A stretch of DNA of 64,000 bases, taken from the NCBI RefSeq assembly GCF_043555875.1, contig NZ_JBIGHW010000002.1:482990-546989 (forward strand). Reading direction: 5' to 3'. Numbering within the stretch: position 1 is the first letter of the stretch; each line of letters begins with the position of its first letter. The position numbers and the translations under genes were made by a program. This document shows, one piece after another, positions 53,639 to 63,490 of the stretch. This DNA comes from Pelomonas margarita. GTDB taxonomy: Bacteria > Pseudomonadota > Gammaproteobacteria > Burkholderiales > Burkholderiaceae_C. The notes beneath the pieces are model-generated. The model was not told where the DNA came from, ran no database searches, and saw only the letters and a program-made list of their open reading frames with translations.

Positions 53639-54742
53639 ATGGACACCCTCGGACTCCGCCCTGCCCCGCCCCGCCCCAACCGGCGGATGTGGCTGGCCTA
53701 TGCCGGCTGCTGCGCGCTGGCCTGGTGTCTGTTCGTGCTGGCCGGCAGCGAGTTCGACCGCGGGCTGGATCCGTTCTGGCTGGCCGTCTACCAGGCCACC
53801 ACCATGCTGTGGGCGCCCATGCTGCTGGGCGTGGCCGTGTGGCCGGTGGCGCGCCGGCTGCATGCCAGCGATGCCCAGCCCGGCGCGACGGCCATGGCGC
53901 ATGGGCTGGCGGCCGTGGCGTTCGCGGCGCTGTGGCAGGCCGGCGAGTTCGCGGTCAATGCGCTGCTGTTCGGCGGCGACCATGCCGGCGCCGTGCTGAT
54001 GGCCGGGCTGCTGTGGCGCTCGGTGTGGGGGCTGGTGGTGTATGCGGCCATCGTCACCGCGTTCACGGCGGTGCTGCAGGCGCGGGCGGTGCGGGCGGCG
54101 GCGGTGGCGGCGGCGCAGGCCGAGAGTGCGCTGGCCAAGGCCGAGCTGTCGGCCATCAGCGGCAAGCTGAACCCGCATTTCCTGTTCAACACGCTGAACA
54201 CGCTGATCGCGCTGACGCGCAAGGACGCCGCGCAGGCCGAGGCGGCGCTGCTGCAGTTCGCGTCCATGCTGCGCTACGTGCTGGACACCAAGCGGGGCAC
54301 GGAGGACCGCGTCATGCTGACCGACGAGGTGGATTTCCTGCGCGACTACCTGGCGCTGGAGGCGCTGCGCCTGGGCCAGCGCCTGCGCGTGGACTGGCAG
54401 CTGGAGGAGCGCGTGATGGCCGACGAGCTGCCGCCGCTGACGCTGCAGCCGCTGGTGGAGAACGCCATCCTGCATGCCGTGGCACCGCGCCGCGCGGGCG
54501 GCACCGTCACCATCACCGCGCGCCGCAACGCGCTCAACCAGGGCCTGGAGCTCGCCGTGGCCGATGACGGCCCCGGCTGCGCGCCCGAGGCCCTGGCTCC
54601 CAAGCCCGGCCAGCGCCGTGGCGTCGGGCTGGCGGCGCTGCAGAAGCGCTTCTCGCTGGACTACGGCGGCCAGGCCCGGCTGCGCATCCACACGGCCCCT
54701 GGCGCGGGCTTTCGCGTCGATCTTTTCATCCCACAGGCATGA
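53639..54742 (+). CDS. LytS-family sensor histidine kinase
   Basis: 367 aa. Four predicted N-terminal membrane helices (to about 148), then a His_kinase module with the phospho-acceptor His180 in KLNPHFLFNTLNTLI and a GHKL ATPase domain with PLVENAILHAV, DDGPG and GVGLAALQKR. No sensor domain beyond the membrane part. The kinase pairs with the response regulator downstream; a repeat-bearing 139-bp spacer separates them. Confidence 0.94.
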   Translation: MDTLGLRPAPPRPNRRMWLAYAGCCALAWCLFVLAGSEFDRGLDPFWLAVYQATTMLWAPMLLGVAVWPVARRLHASDAQPGATAMAHGLAAVAFAALWQAGEFAVNALLFGGDHAGAVLMAGLLWRSVWGLVVYAAIVTAFTAVLQARAVRAAAVAAAQAESALAKAELSAISGKLNPHFLFNTLNTLIALTRKDAAQAEAALLQFASMLRYVLDTKRGTEDRVMLTDEVDFLRDYLALEALRLGQRLRVDWQLEERVMADELPPLTLQPLVENAILHAVAPRRAGGTVTITARRNALNQGLELAVADDGPGCAPEALAPKPGQRRGVGLAALQKRFSLDYGGQARLRIHTAPGAGFRVDLFIPQA

Positions 54743-54881
54743 GGCCACCCCCTACGCGCTTCGCGCGCCCCCTCAAGGGGGCACTGCCAGTGGCCCGGCA
54801 AAGCCGGTTCCACGGCAGTCGCTGGGCAACTTCGACCGGTGGCTTTGCGTCCATCACCAAGAAATCCCGGAGTGCCTTCGC
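54743..54881. repeat. Repeat-like spacer between histidine kinase and response regulator
   Basis: The gap has GCGCTTCGCGC and CCCCCTC-AAGGGGG (about 54768-54782) palindromes and a CTGCC...GGCAG pair. The CCCCCTCAAGGGGGC unit is a frequent intergenic repeat in this order. The last part provides the ribosome-binding site of the response regulator. Confidence 0.55.
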
Positions 54882-55625
54882 ATGAGTACGACCACCGTCC
54901 TGATCGCCGAAGACGAACCGCTGGCCGCCGAGGCGCTGGCAGACTGGGTGCGTGCCACGCCGGGCCTGCAGCTGGTGGCCGTCTGCGAGGATGGCGAGGA
55001 GGCGCTGGAGAAGATCCGCGCGCTGCGGCCCGCGCTGGTGCTGACCGACATCCAGATGCCCGGCCTGAACGGGCTGCAGGTGGTGCAGGCGTTGCAGGGC
55101 GACGCCAGCCAGCCGCGCATCATCTTCACCACCGCCTATGACCAGCATGCGCTGACCGCCTTCGAGCTGCACGCGGTGGACTACCTGCTCAAGCCCTTCT
55201 CGCGCGAGCGCTTCGACGAGGCCGTGGCCCATGCGCTGCGCGATGCGGCACCGTTGACGCCCGAGGTGGCGCAGGCGCTGACGGCCCCGCCGGACGCGCC
55301 GCTGACCCGCCTGCTGGTGCGCGACCAGGGCAAGATCTTCCCGCTGCAGGTGGCCGACATCGAGTGCCTGCGCTCCGACAACAAGTACACCGCCATCACC
55401 AGCCGCGGCCGCAGCTTCCTCGTGCGCCTGCCGATTGCGGACTTCGAGACCCGGCTGGACCCGACTCGCTTCCTGCGCGTGCAGCGCGGCTGCATCGTCA
55501 ACCTGGACTTCGTCGACAGCCTGACGCCGGACGAGAACTCGCAGCTCGTCGTGCAGCTGCGCGACGGTACGCGCATCACGGCCAACCGCGAGGTCTCCAA
55601 GATGCTGCGGGAGCAGTCGCTGTGA
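54882..55625 (+). CDS. LytTR-family response regulator
   Basis: 247 aa from the ATG at 54882. A receiver domain with Asp9-Glu-Asp (EDEP), the phospho-acceptor Asp56 (LTDIQMPG) and the late Lys in YLLKPFSRERF. A linker (Ala/Pro) leads to a LytTR DNA-binding domain (LLVRDQGKIFPLQVADIECL, NKYTAITSRGRSF, RVQRGCIVNLDFV). Its GTG-started neighbour overlaps the stop by 4 bp (GTGA), so they share a transcript. Confidence 0.95.
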   Translation: MSTTTVLIAEDEPLAAEALADWVRATPGLQLVAVCEDGEEALEKIRALRPALVLTDIQMPGLNGLQVVQALQGDASQPRIIFTTAYDQHALTAFELHAVDYLLKPFSRERFDEAVAHALRDAAPLTPEVAQALTAPPDAPLTRLLVRDQGKIFPLQVADIECLRSDNKYTAITSRGRSFLVRLPIADFETRLDPTRFLRVQRGCIVNLDFVDSLTPDENSQLVVQLRDGTRITANREVSKMLREQSL

Positions 55626-56395
55626 AGGCGCTGCTGCGCGCCCTGCTGCTGGCGGCCGGTGCCGCCCAGGCGCAGCCCCCGGCGGCGGCGCCCGCCCTGC
55701 CCGCGCCGGCCGCCCCGGCGGCGCTGCCCGCGACCCCGGCGCCACCGTTGCCGCCGGGGCCCGGCCGCGTCTACACGCCGGGCGAGTTCGACCGGCTGGA
55801 CCTGGGCGGCGCGGCGCGTGTGGTGCTGGTGCTGGGCGAGCGGGACCAGGTCTTCGTGGCCGGCGATGACGAGGTGCAGAAGGGCGTGGATCTGCGCCTG
55901 CGCGGCCGGCGGCTGGAAATCCAGCCGGCCGGGGGCTGGAAGTTCTGGCATGCGGACAAGCCCTTCGTGCAGGTGGAGATGCGCCAGCTCAGCCAGCTGT
56001 CGGTCTCGGGCGCCAGCGACCTGCACGCGCCCGGGCTGCTGAAGCTTGACCAGCTCAAGCTCAGCATCAGCGGCGCCGGCAGCGTGCGGCTGGACCAACT
56101 GCAGGTGCGCCAGCTGAGTTTCGGCATCAGCGGTGCCGGTGACGGTCAGCTGGGCGGCCGAGCGGACGAGCTGTCGCTGCAGATTTCTGGCAAGGGCAAG
56201 GTGGTGGCAGACCGGCTGCAGGCACACAAGGCGCGGGTCAGCGTCAGCGGCATCGGCAACGTGGTGCTGTGGGTCACGGACGAGCTGTCCGCCCACATCT
56301 CCGGTGTGGGCTCGGTGGACTATTTCGGCAGCCCCGCTGTGCAGCGCTCGGTGTCCGGCATGGGCAGCATTTCGAGCAAGGGCGACAAGCGCTGA
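55622..56395 (+). CDS. Exported GIN-domain (DUF2807) protein
   Basis: 257 aa from a GTG at 55622 overlapping the response-regulator stop. Signal (MKALLRALLLAAGAAQA), a Pro/Ala linker, then a DUF2807 beta-helix with repeating strands: QLSVSGASDLHAPGL, LKLSISGAGSVRLDQL, LSFGISGAGDGQLGG, VSVSGIGNVVLWVT. Such domains occur with LytTR systems in many bacteria, but their role is unknown. It is probably an output or accessory gene of the two-component system. Confidence 0.85.
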   Translation: MKALLRALLLAAGAAQAQPPAAAPALPAPAAPAALPATPAPPLPPGPGRVYTPGEFDRLDLGGAARVVLVLGERDQVFVAGDDEVQKGVDLRLRGRRLEIQPAGGWKFWHADKPFVQVEMRQLSQLSVSGASDLHAPGLLKLDQLKLSISGAGSVRLDQLQVRQLSFGISGAGDGQLGGRADELSLQISGKGKVVADRLQAHKARVSVSGIGNVVLWVTDELSAHISGVGSVDYFGSPAVQRSVSGMGSISSKGDKR

Positions 56396-56523
56396 GCCTG
56401 CGGGGTCGCCCGTCGCTGGCTTATGGGACAGGAAGTCTCCTGGGCACAAGCTGGCATGGCTGATCAGAATCCCTCCCGTTTGGCCAAGTAGTTCCCAGAC
56501 GCTGCGGCCGTGAGGGAGGGCGT

Positions 56524-58213
56524 GTGGAGCAGGCGAGGGCGCGCCACGGGTGCGCGTGGCGGTTGTGGCGAAGGCGGTTGTGGGGCGCCGGCCTGGCGTT
56601 GGCGCTGAGCGCCGGTCACGCTCAGGACCGCCGTGAGCAGCTGGAGGCGCTGGAGCGCGAGCGCACCCAGCAGATCCGCGAGGCGCAATCGCGCCAGGCG
56701 CCGCAATGGTCGGGCGCGAGGCAGGCGCCCTGGCTGGAGCCCGTCAGGGCGGAGTCGCCGTGCTTTCCGATCCAGCGCGTGCAGTGGCTGGCGCCGTCGG
56801 CGGCACCGGCGGCTCTGGACGTGGTGCTCACCGACCTGGGCGCCTTCACCGATGCCTGCCTGGGCGCCGACAGCATCGACCGGCTGCGCCGCAACCTGGA
56901 GGCGCGCCTGGTGGCGCTGGGCTATGTCACCAGCAGCCTCAGCCTGCCGGCGCAGAACCGTCGCAGACGGCACGCTGCGTCTGGCGCTGCACCTGGGGCG
57001 CATTGCCCGCATCGAGAGCCGCGGCGCAGCGCAGGCTGCCAGCCGCAATGCACTGGCCGTGCATGCGGGGGAGGTGTTGAACCTGCGTGACATCGAGCAG
57101 TCGCTGGAGAACCTGGCCCGGCTGTCCAGCCAGGCGGCCCAGATGCAGATCGAGGCCGCCGAAGCTGCTGACGAGAGCGTGCTGGTGATGGCCGCGCCCG
57201 GCGGGCGACGCTGGCGGCTCAGCGTTGGTGCCGACAACGCCGGCACGCGGGAATTCGGCCGCCTGCAGGGCTCCCTCAGCTTCGTGCTGGACGCACCACT
57301 GGGCCTGGCTGATCAGCTCACGGCCTACGTGTCCAGCAACCTGCAAGGCGGCGGTGGCCCCATGCAGCGCACCGGCATGCTCGGCTACACCTTGCCCTGG
57401 GGATACCACCTGTTCAGCCTCAACGGCACGCGCAGCGAGCATTCACGGCCGATACAGGGGTTGTCCACCACCTTCAGCGAGAACGGCCACGACGCCGGGT
57501 GGCAGGCCCGCTGGCAGTGGACGGCGTTTCGCAGCGCGGGCGCGCTGGGCCGTGTGGCTGGGTGTGAGTGACCGCCGCACGCGCAACCACATCGACGACG
57601 TGGAGCTGGTGCTGCAGCGGCGCAACCTGCGCTCGCATGACTGGGGTTTCAACGGCTGGTGGCGTCGCGAGAGTGGCGAATTTCAGCTTGATTACGAACA
57701 AGGCGTCGGCACCCGCCGGCCGCTCGGCGACGACGTGGCTCTCGAGCCTCCGCCGCTGGCGCGCACGGCGCGCGCGCAGATCGGCTGGCAGCGGGGCTGG
57801 GGCAGCTGGCGCCATGAGCTGCGCCTGTCCTGGGCAGGTGTGCGCGACCCCGCCAGCGGTGCCGACTTTCCGGTCATTGGCTCGCGCTGGACGGTGCGTG
57901 GCTTTGACGCCCGTGACCTGCTCGCGGCCCGCGAACAGGTCAGCCTCAAGCAGGACTGGTGTGGCCCGGGCATCGAGTGGCGCGCCGGCTGGGCCGTGCA
58001 GCCCTATGCGGCGCTGGACATCGGGCGCGTGGCCGGCGGCGCGCCGGGCGGGCGCACTCTCGCCGGTGCAGCCGCCGGGTTGCGTGGCCAGGTGGGTGGC
58101 AAGTTGGGGGGGGGCTGGCCGTCGACATTGCCGTGGCCGCGCCGCTGCAGCACCCGCGCGGCTTTCAGGCGTCCTCGGCGGTGCTGTATGCCAGCGTCAA
58201 TGCAAGTTACTGA
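56524..58213 (+). pseudogene. Two-partner secretion TpsB/FhaC-type outer-membrane transporter, disrupted by three apparent frameshifts
   Basis: Three reading frames together give one FhaC/ShlB-like protein. A GTG start at 56524 leads through ALALSAGHAQDRREQ and a POTRA region (SIDRLRRNLEARLVALGYVT). The frame changes near 56958 (before VADGTLRLALHLGRIA), again near 57540 (before ARWAVWLGVSDRRTRNHIDD), and again at a G9 tract (58106-58114, before GGGLAVDIAVAAPLQH), ending YASVNASY at 58213. The barrel half with FPVIGSRWTVRGFD is recognisable. The gene is either decayed, phase-variable at the G tract, or hit by sequencing indels. It precedes its expected cargo by 16 bp. Confidence 0.8.
58106..58114 (+). 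repeat. G9 homopolymer inside the TpsB-type gene
   Basis: Nine consecutive G. Ten or seven G would restore the C-terminal reading frame that ends in YASVNASY, so slipped-strand switching, or a sequencing miscall, is possible. Confidence 0.6.
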
Positions 58214-58229
58214 ATCTCAGGGAGAGACC

Positions 58230-61200
58230 ATGAAGCAGACGAGCACCAAGACCCGCATCGCACAGGCCATCCTGCTGCTGGGTGGCCTTCACGCGCTGGC
58301 GCCGGCCGGCCTGCCGCAAGCCTGGGCGCAAGCCACGGCCGAAGCCAACGCGCCCGCTGGCCGCAAGCCCAAAATCGACACGGCAGGCAACGGCACCACC
58401 GTCGTGCACATCGCGCCAGCCAACAGCTCCGGCGTGTCGCACAACCTGTTCACGCAGCTCAACGTGAACGCCGCAGGCCTGGTGCTCAACAACTCGACGG
58501 CCGCGCCCGGCAGCTTCGCGCCGCCGCCCCCGCCGGCCCCCACCCCCGCGCCGACTCCCACACCCCGGCCCCCTCCCGAGCCACGCCCCTGCGCACGCTG
58601 CCAGATCCCGGTTATGGCGCCCAAGCCCGACGCCAAGTTCGCCACTGCCACGACCGCGACCTCGCAACTGGCCGGCGCCATCGGCGGCAATGTGCTGTTT
58701 GCCGGCAACCCGGCCGCGCAGGCCCGCCTCATCGTCAACGAAGTCACCAGCACGGCCGCCAGCACCTTGGCCGGTGGCATCGAAGTGTTCGGCATGCCGG
58801 CCGACGTCGTCATCGCCAACCCCAATGGCATCACCTGCAATGGTTGCGGCTTCATCAACACCCACCGCGCCAGCCTGGTCAGCGGCCGGCCGCTGGTGGG
58901 CTCCACGTTGGACGGCTTCTCGGTCAGCGGCGGCACGGTCGCCATCGGCGCGGGCGGCCTGAACGGCAGCAGCCTCAGCTCGCTGGACCTCATCGGTGGC
59001 GCGGTGCAGGTGGACGGTCCGGTCAACCTGCCGGCCGGCAACAGCGCCATCTACGCCGTGGCAGGCCCCAACCAGGTCAGCTACACCACGCTGGCGGCCA
59101 CGCCGCAAGGCCGCAGCGACGCCCAGCCCGCCGTGTCCATCGACATTGGCGCCGCCGCCGGCATGTTGGCCAACCAGATCTACCTGCTGGCCAACGAGGC
59201 CGGCCCGGGCGTCAACATCCGTGGCCGGCTGGAGGCGAGCGCAGGCGGCCTGACGCTGGATGCCGCCGGCAACCTGGGCTTTACCGGCACGCTCAAGACG
59301 ACGGCCGGCGGTGCCGCTGTGGTGAGCGCCCAGGGCGTGAGCGCGGCGGGCGCCTCCGTCGACAGCACGGGCCTGGCGTTGGTGCAGTCCGCCGCTGCCG
59401 TCAACTGGACGGGCGGCACAGTCAATGGCAGCGACGTGATGCTGGCCTCCGCAGGTGCTATGGATACCGATGCCCTGACGCTGCAGGCCACGGGCGACAT
59501 CCGCCTGAACAGCGGCGGCGAGCTGACCTACAAGGCCGGCAGCCTCAAGGCCGGGGCCTCTGTGGCCATGACAGCGGCGGCTGACCTGACGCTGTCACCC
59601 ACCTCCAGCAGCAGCCGCGTCTATGAAGGCAACACCACGCGCGACCTCACCCGCTACACCCGCACCACGCTGGACGCGGGCGGTTCGGTGGCCCTGCAGT
59701 CCACCGGCGGCATCGTCACGCTGGACGGCACCCAGGTGCAGGCCGGCGGCAGCATTGCCGTGCAGGGCAACGGCGTTGCGCTGCTGGCCCGCAAAGACCT
59801 GACCAAGGAGGTCACGGTCAACGGCAACACCACCCTGATGCCCACCACCGAGAACCTGGTGCAGGCCCGCCTGGTGGCCGGCGGCGACGTCGCGCTGCTG
59901 GCCAGCGGCACCGGTGCCGAACAGGGCAAGCTCTTCATCACCGGCGCCAAGATCGAGTCCAACAACGGCCACGTCTCGTTGGTGGCCGCGCGGGACCTGG
60001 ACGTCGCCCACGACATCACCACCGACACCACCTACGAGCGCTTCTACGAGGTCAAGCGCAAGTGGTTCAGCAAGCGCGTCACTGACATCACCAAGACCAG
60101 CCTGGAGGAGACCGCCAACCCCAGCGACATCAGCGGCCGCTCGGTCTCCTTGGGTGCCGGCGGCAATCTCAACATCGTCGGCAGCCTCGTCATGGCCGAT
60201 GGCGCCGTGGGCTTGCACGCTGACCAGGACCTCAACCTGCTCGCCACGCAGGAGGCCAGTTATGCGTACGAGTCGCGCGCGGTCAAAAAGAGCGGCATCT
60301 TCGGCAACGGCGGCCTGTCCATCACCATCGGCTCCAAGAGCCGCAGCGACATCACCAGCACCCAGGAAACCCGCCAGGCCAGCACCAGCGTGGGCAGCCT
60401 GGCCGGCGATGTGCTGGCCACGGCCGGGGGCAGCTACCTGCAGCTGTCCAGCGACATCACCGCCCCCATCGGCGACATCCACATCGCTGCGCAGAACATC
60501 ACGCTGCAGAGCAACAACAACACCCGCAGTGTGCTCAACATCGTGCGGGAGCGGCAGAGCGGGTTGACGCTGGCGGCCACCAGCCCGCTGGTCAGCGCGG
60601 TGCAGACCGTCGGCGAGATGAACCGTGTCGCCAAGCGCACCGAGAACGGCCGCCACCAAGCCATGGCGCTGCTCACCAGCGGGCTGACCATCTACAACAA
60701 CTACACGAGTTTCGAGAATCTGCTCAAGGCCGACACGCTGTCGGGCGCGGCAACGGCCGGCGGCTGGAGCTTCAGCGCCAGCATCGGCGCCAGCGCCAGT
60801 GACTTCGAAAGCCTCAGCAAGACCAGCACGCCCATCGAGTCCGCCATCAACGCGGGGCGCAACGCCAGCCTCACCGCCACCGGCACCGGCGACAACGGCG
60901 ACATCAACCTCATCGGCAGCCGCGTGACAGCCAGCCAGAACCTCAGCGTACGCGCAGACCGCGACCTGACATTGACGGCAGCAGTCGGCCGGGACAGCGA
61001 GCAGACCAGACGCACGAGCAGCTCGGCATCGGTGGGCATCAGCTTCGGAATTGGGGGGCCGTCACAAGGCTTCAGCGTCAACCTCGCCGCCAGCCGCTCC
61101 AACGCCTGGAGCAACGGCTGGGGCACGACGTTCTTCAACAGCGAGCTGACGGCCGGCGGCGAACTGAGCATGTTCAGCGGACGAGACACCAGCCTGAGCG

Positions 61201-63488
61201 GCGCAAAGGCCACCGGCGAACGAGCACAGGTGTATGTCGGCCACCGTGTTGGGGGCAACCTCAGCCTCGTCAGCCCGCAGGACGAGACCTTCTACCAGGC
61301 CAAGGAACAGAGCTGGGGCATCAATGTGAGTATCCCAATCCCCGGCGGGAGCATTGGCGCCCCCAGCCTGGGGCTCAGCGCCAGCCAGCTCAGACTGCTG
61401 GCCGAGTACGAATCCATCAAGCAGCAAAGCGCCATCGTGGCGGGCACGCGCGGTTTGGACGTACAGGTGTGGGGACACACCCATCTGAGTGGCGCGGCAG
61501 TGGCGAGCAAGGCAGACGCCAGCAAGAACTACTTCGAGACCCAGACGCTGACGCACGAGGACGTGGCCAACCGGGATGTGGTCTCAGGCAAGAGCTGGAG
61601 CGTGAGCCTGAGCACCAGCGTCACCCCGGCCGGCGGCGGCACCGCAGGCAGCGCCATGGGCTTTGCGCGGCTGGACACCCAGGAGACCTTCACGACCCGC
61701 AGCAGCATTGCCGGCGGCGTGCACCTCACGCGAGCGGACCTGCAGCCGGCGCGGGTAGCGACCATGAAGGCAGCCCAGCGGGAGCCGCTGGCGGCACAGC
61801 GCAGCCAAAAGCAAAGCGAACTGGAGCAACTGCTGTGGAGCGAGCCGCCGCCGTGCGACGACTGCTACTACAACGTGCAGGGAGCGCCGTCGCCATCGGT
61901 GGACAGCGTGCGGCCGGGCGTGCTGGGTGTGCCGGGGAAAGCCGAGGCGGCCACCACGACGGCGAGCCTGCCGGCGCCAGTGGAAGTGGGCGTTGGGGCG
62001 GGCACCGACTACTACGGCAACAACAGCCGATGGCAGGAATGGAACCAGGCCGTGCAAGCCCTGCGTGGCGAGATTGCGGCGCTGGACAGCCGCATCAACG
62101 CCGTCGATGCCAGGGTCTACCAGGACCGTACCAGCCTGAGCACCAGCCCGAGCGGCCTGCACCAGCCGTTGCTGCACACGTTTGACAAGACCAAGGCCAC
62201 GCAGGAGCTGCGCGACGGGGTGGCGGTGACGGCGGCGTTCGGGAAGGCGGCTTACAAGGCGGCGGGGGACTACGCGGGGGCCAAGTACAAAGAAGCGTTT
62301 GATGCGTGCCCTGACAAGAAGGATTGCGCTGAAGCGGACAAGTGGAAGGACGGCGGGCTGTACCGCAGCGCACTGCACACGGCCATTGGCGGCATCGCCT
62401 TCGGCACGCCGGGGGCGACCGGCAACATCGCCGGCAGCCTGGCGCTGAACGCGATGGATAAGGTCGTCACCAGCCTGGGCATCACCGACCCCACGGCGAT
62501 CAACACGCTGAAGAACCTGGCGGTGACGGTGGCTGGGGCAGGCGTCGGCGGCACGGCCGGTGCGGCGGCGGCGTTCAATGCAGATGCGAACAATCGGCAG
62601 TTGCATCCTGACGAACGCGCGCTAGCTCAAACTTTGGCAGCCCGAAGTGGAGGAAGATTTACTGCTGCTCAGATTGAGGACGCGATGCGCGCGTTGGGAA
62701 ATCGGGCGCTCGGTGAAGATATTTCAGCAGGAATGCGAGTAAATATACCGAATTGGGAAAAGGAGATCTTTGATCCCAATGCGGCATGGACGGTCGGCGC
62801 CGACGGGCAAAAGCTCGTGCAAGTACTAAGGTCCGTATCGCCTGAGGCGACAAAGTTTTTGCAAGAACAGACAGGTGGGTTGAGCTCGGTATACATGCCG
62901 CGCATGTTTGCGCTGCCGCCCGAAGCCGCTTCGCCTGGGCAGCCGCGCGACACGAGGACTGGTTTGCCCCTAGATGCCCAAGGGCGGTATACTATTAACT
63001 ATGTTCTCGATGGAAAGCAATATTCTGCAAAATACTGGCCTTGTGCGACTGCTGACTGTGTTGCCGGTGCGCACAACATCGACAGAAGCGATGCGGCGAG
63101 CAAATTGTATTTGGCGGCAGCCGATGCGCAAATATTCAAAGACATGAACAAGGCTGCAAATATAGGAATTTTAGTTTCTCCGACTGGAGTCGTGGGTGGG
63201 GTGGCCGCAAGCATCGGCACCGTGGCGAATATTGGCGCCGCCATAACAGATTCAGATCTAAAAACTGAGGTTGCGAAGATGGCGGCTCAGAATGTGAGTG
63301 CGAGCGTAATAGTTTCATTGCTGGGGCACTCGGCAGGTAATGCGGCACGCTTTAACGCCTTTGTTGATCTGCAGGGAGGCTGGGACGCCTTCGTTAAGCC
63401 GTTGATCAAGGATTTTAGTTCGCCGGCACCTAAATGGCCGGCGCCTTTGCCGTACTCTCCGCCAAAAAATGGTCCACGAGGGCAATAG
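58230..63488 (+). CDS. FhaB/CdiA-like two-partner secretion exoprotein with variable C-terminal region
   Basis: 1,752 aa. The frame is open further upstream but belongs to the transporter gene; ATG 58230 follows GGAGAG. Residues 1-32 are a signal peptide and about 45-310 the TPS haemagglutination domain, with NPNGI at 197-201. Its unusual Pro-rich insert (97-133) contains a CxxC. Beta-helical repeats run to about 1,350. NADANNRQLHP (1450-1460) resembles the VENN-type pretoxin junction. After it, roughly 290 residues switch to AT-rich codons and include a hydrophobic stretch (GILVSPTGVVGGVAASIGTV). Such architecture marks contact-dependent inhibition toxins. The toxin part matches no family I recognise. 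Confidence 0.88.
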   Translation: MKQTSTKTRIAQAILLLGGLHALAPAGLPQAWAQATAEANAPAGRKPKIDTAGNGTTVVHIAPANSSGVSHNLFTQLNVNAAGLVLNNSTAAPGSFAPPPPPAPTPAPTPTPRPPPEPRPCARCQIPVMAPKPDAKFATATTATSQLAGAIGGNVLFAGNPAAQARLIVNEVTSTAASTLAGGIEVFGMPADVVIANPNGITCNGCGFINTHRASLVSGRPLVGSTLDGFSVSGGTVAIGAGGLNGSSLSSLDLIGGAVQVDGPVNLPAGNSAIYAVAGPNQVSYTTLAATPQGRSDAQPAVSIDIGAAAGMLANQIYLLANEAGPGVNIRGRLEASAGGLTLDAAGNLGFTGTLKTTAGGAAVVSAQGVSAAGASVDSTGLALVQSAAAVNWTGGTVNGSDVMLASAGAMDTDALTLQATGDIRLNSGGELTYKAGSLKAGASVAMTAAADLTLSPTSSSSRVYEGNTTRDLTRYTRTTLDAGGSVALQSTGGIVTLDGTQVQAGGSIAVQGNGVALLARKDLTKEVTVNGNTTLMPTTENLVQARLVAGGDVALLASGTGAEQGKLFITGAKIESNNGHVSLVAARDLDVAHDITTDTTYERFYEVKRKWFSKRVTDITKTSLEETANPSDISGRSVSLGAGGNLNIVGSLVMADGAVGLHADQDLNLLATQEASYAYESRAVKKSGIFGNGGLSITIGSKSRSDITSTQETRQASTSVGSLAGDVLATAGGSYLQLSSDITAPIGDIHIAAQNITLQSNNNTRSVLNIVRERQSGLTLAATSPLVSAVQTVGEMNRVAKRTENGRHQAMALLTSGLTIYNNYTSFENLLKADTLSGAATAGGWSFSASIGASASDFESLSKTSTPIESAINAGRNASLTATGTGDNGDINLIGSRVTASQNLSVRADRDLTLTAAVGRDSEQTRRTSSSASVGISFGIGGPSQGFSVNLAASRSNAWSNGWGTTFFNSELTAGGELSMFSGRDTSLSGAKATGERAQVYVGHRVGGNLSLVSPQDETFYQAKEQSWGINVSIPIPGGSIGAPSLGLSASQLRLLAEYESIKQQSAIVAGTRGLDVQVWGHTHLSGAAVASKADASKNYFETQTLTHEDVANRDVVSGKSWSVSLSTSVTPAGGGTAGSAMGFARLDTQETFTTRSSIAGGVHLTRADLQPARVATMKAAQREPLAAQRSQKQSELEQLLWSEPPPCDDCYYNVQGAPSPSVDSVRPGVLGVPGKAEAATTTASLPAPVEVGVGAGTDYYGNNSRWQEWNQAVQALRGEIAALDSRINAVDARVYQDRTSLSTSPSGLHQPLLHTFDKTKATQELRDGVAVTAAFGKAAYKAAGDYAGAKYKEAFDACPDKKDCAEADKWKDGGLYRSALHTAIGGIAFGTPGATGNIAGSLALNAMDKVVTSLGITDPTAINTLKNLAVTVAGAGVGGTAGAAAAFNADANNRQLHPDERALAQTLAARSGGRFTAAQIEDAMRALGNRALGEDISAGMRVNIPNWEKEIFDPNAAWTVGADGQKLVQVLRSVSPEATKFLQEQTGGLSSVYMPRMFALPPEAASPGQPRDTRTGLPLDAQGRYTINYVLDGKQYSAKYWPCATADCVAGAHNIDRSDAASKLYLAAADAQIFKDMNKAANIGILVSPTGVVGGVAASIGTVANIGAAITDSDLKTEVAKMAAQNVSASVIVSLLGHSAGNAARFNAFVDLQGGWDAFVKPLIKDFSSPAPKWPAPLPYSPPKNGPRGQ

Positions 63489-63490
63489 TT

